Of a stretch of 64,000 nt of DNA, positions 63,894-64,000 are shown piece by piece (the first letter of the stretch is position 1; every line of letters begins with the position of its first letter). The notes below the pieces were generated by a model that did not search any database, had not been told where the DNA came from, and worked only from the letters and a program-made list of their open reading frames with translations. The stretch covers positions 248,001 to 312,000 of the forward strand of contig NZ_PJBC01000065.1 of NCBI RefSeq assembly GCF_002836515.1, read 5' to 3'. Made by a program: the position numbers and the translations under genes. Source of the DNA: Pseudomonas sp. Choline-02u-1 (lineage in GTDB: Bacteria > Pseudomonadota > Gammaproteobacteria > Pseudomonadales > Pseudomonadaceae).

Positions 63894-64000
63894 ATGACTG
63901 AAATCACCAAGACTGACCGTAGCCCTTGGGCTGTTTTTTTGATCTTCCTCCGCTTGGGGCTCACCTCCTTCGGCGGCCCAATCGCACACCTGGGCTATTT
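63894..64000 (+). CDS. chrA: Chromate transporter ChrA, N-terminal part
   Basis: The window ends after 35 codons. The start MTEITKTDRSPWAVFLIFLR, then LGLTSFGGPIAHLGYF, matches the first helix and the conserved FGGPxAHxGYF motif of CHR-family chromate efflux proteins. It fits the metal-resistance theme of the island; the rest of the gene lies outside. Confidence 0.85.
   Translation, partial: MTEITKTDRSPWAVFLIFLRLGLTSFGGPIAHLGY

Overview
The window looks like chromosome of a Pseudomonas of the fluorescens group. The housekeeping gene order (trmB-thiG-thiS, mtgA, rpoH-ftsX-ftsE-ftsY, two M16 peptidases-rsmD, a long-chain-alcohol system, coaD-ferredoxin-mutM, ilvD, folA) follows the order I remember from P. 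aeruginosa and its relatives. Many intergenic gaps hold the short palindromes (TGTGGGAGCGGGCTTGCTCGC type) typical of fluorescens-group REP elements.

Layout. Bases 1-23,530 are core genome: tRNA and rRNA methylation, thiamine thiazole synthesis, peptidoglycan synthesis, heat-shock sigma factor, FtsEX/FtsY, peptidases, sulfurtransferase, the laoR-laoC-laoB-laoA module, CoA synthesis, DNA repair and a PfpI-type protein. A five-copy tandem array of 133-bp REP-containing units lies at 12.3-12.96 kb. Bases 23,780-27,252 hold a compact four-gene accessory operon: a 23-codon peptide, a SagB-type FMN dehydrogenase, an AurF-type diiron oxygenase with all seven expected metal ligands, and a Bcr/CflA-type exporter. 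I know of no described system with this composition, and it is my main candidate for an undescribed peptide-derived natural product. Bases 27.5-45.5 kb return to chromosomal genes: ilvD, phosphorylcholine phosphatase, a cystine-type symporter, folA, a DUF2868/DUF3482 GTPase pair, a phosphonate import and degradation cluster with its LysR regulator, and a divergent cadA/cadR pair.

At about 45,870 the thymidylate synthase gene is cut; only its C-terminal third is present. From there to the end of the window is a genomic island with different base composition. Its first half (46-55 kb) is defence-like: an unknown 352-aa protein, an ATPase with a TOPRIM-like C-terminus, a Dam-type adenine methylase, a ParB-like protein, a phosphoribosyltransferase, and an AbiJ-like gene with a frameshift, preceded by two tiny overlapping ORFs, one of them strongly acidic. 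Its second half (55.9-64 kb) is for toxic ions. A fluoride riboswitch precedes crcB-DUF190-ppa-nhaA. A Nudix gene and an arsC/uspA deletion scar follow, then arsC2-arsR-arsB-arsC-arsH, a truncated GNAT gene of ArsN2 type, and the start of chrA. Remnants of multi-repeat IS ends flank the toxic-ion block. The right end of the island and any integrase lie outside the window.

I found no tRNA, rRNA, CRISPR array or intact insertion sequence. Coordinates of starts were checked against the sequence; functional names rest on motifs read by eye and on family knowledge, not on database searches.
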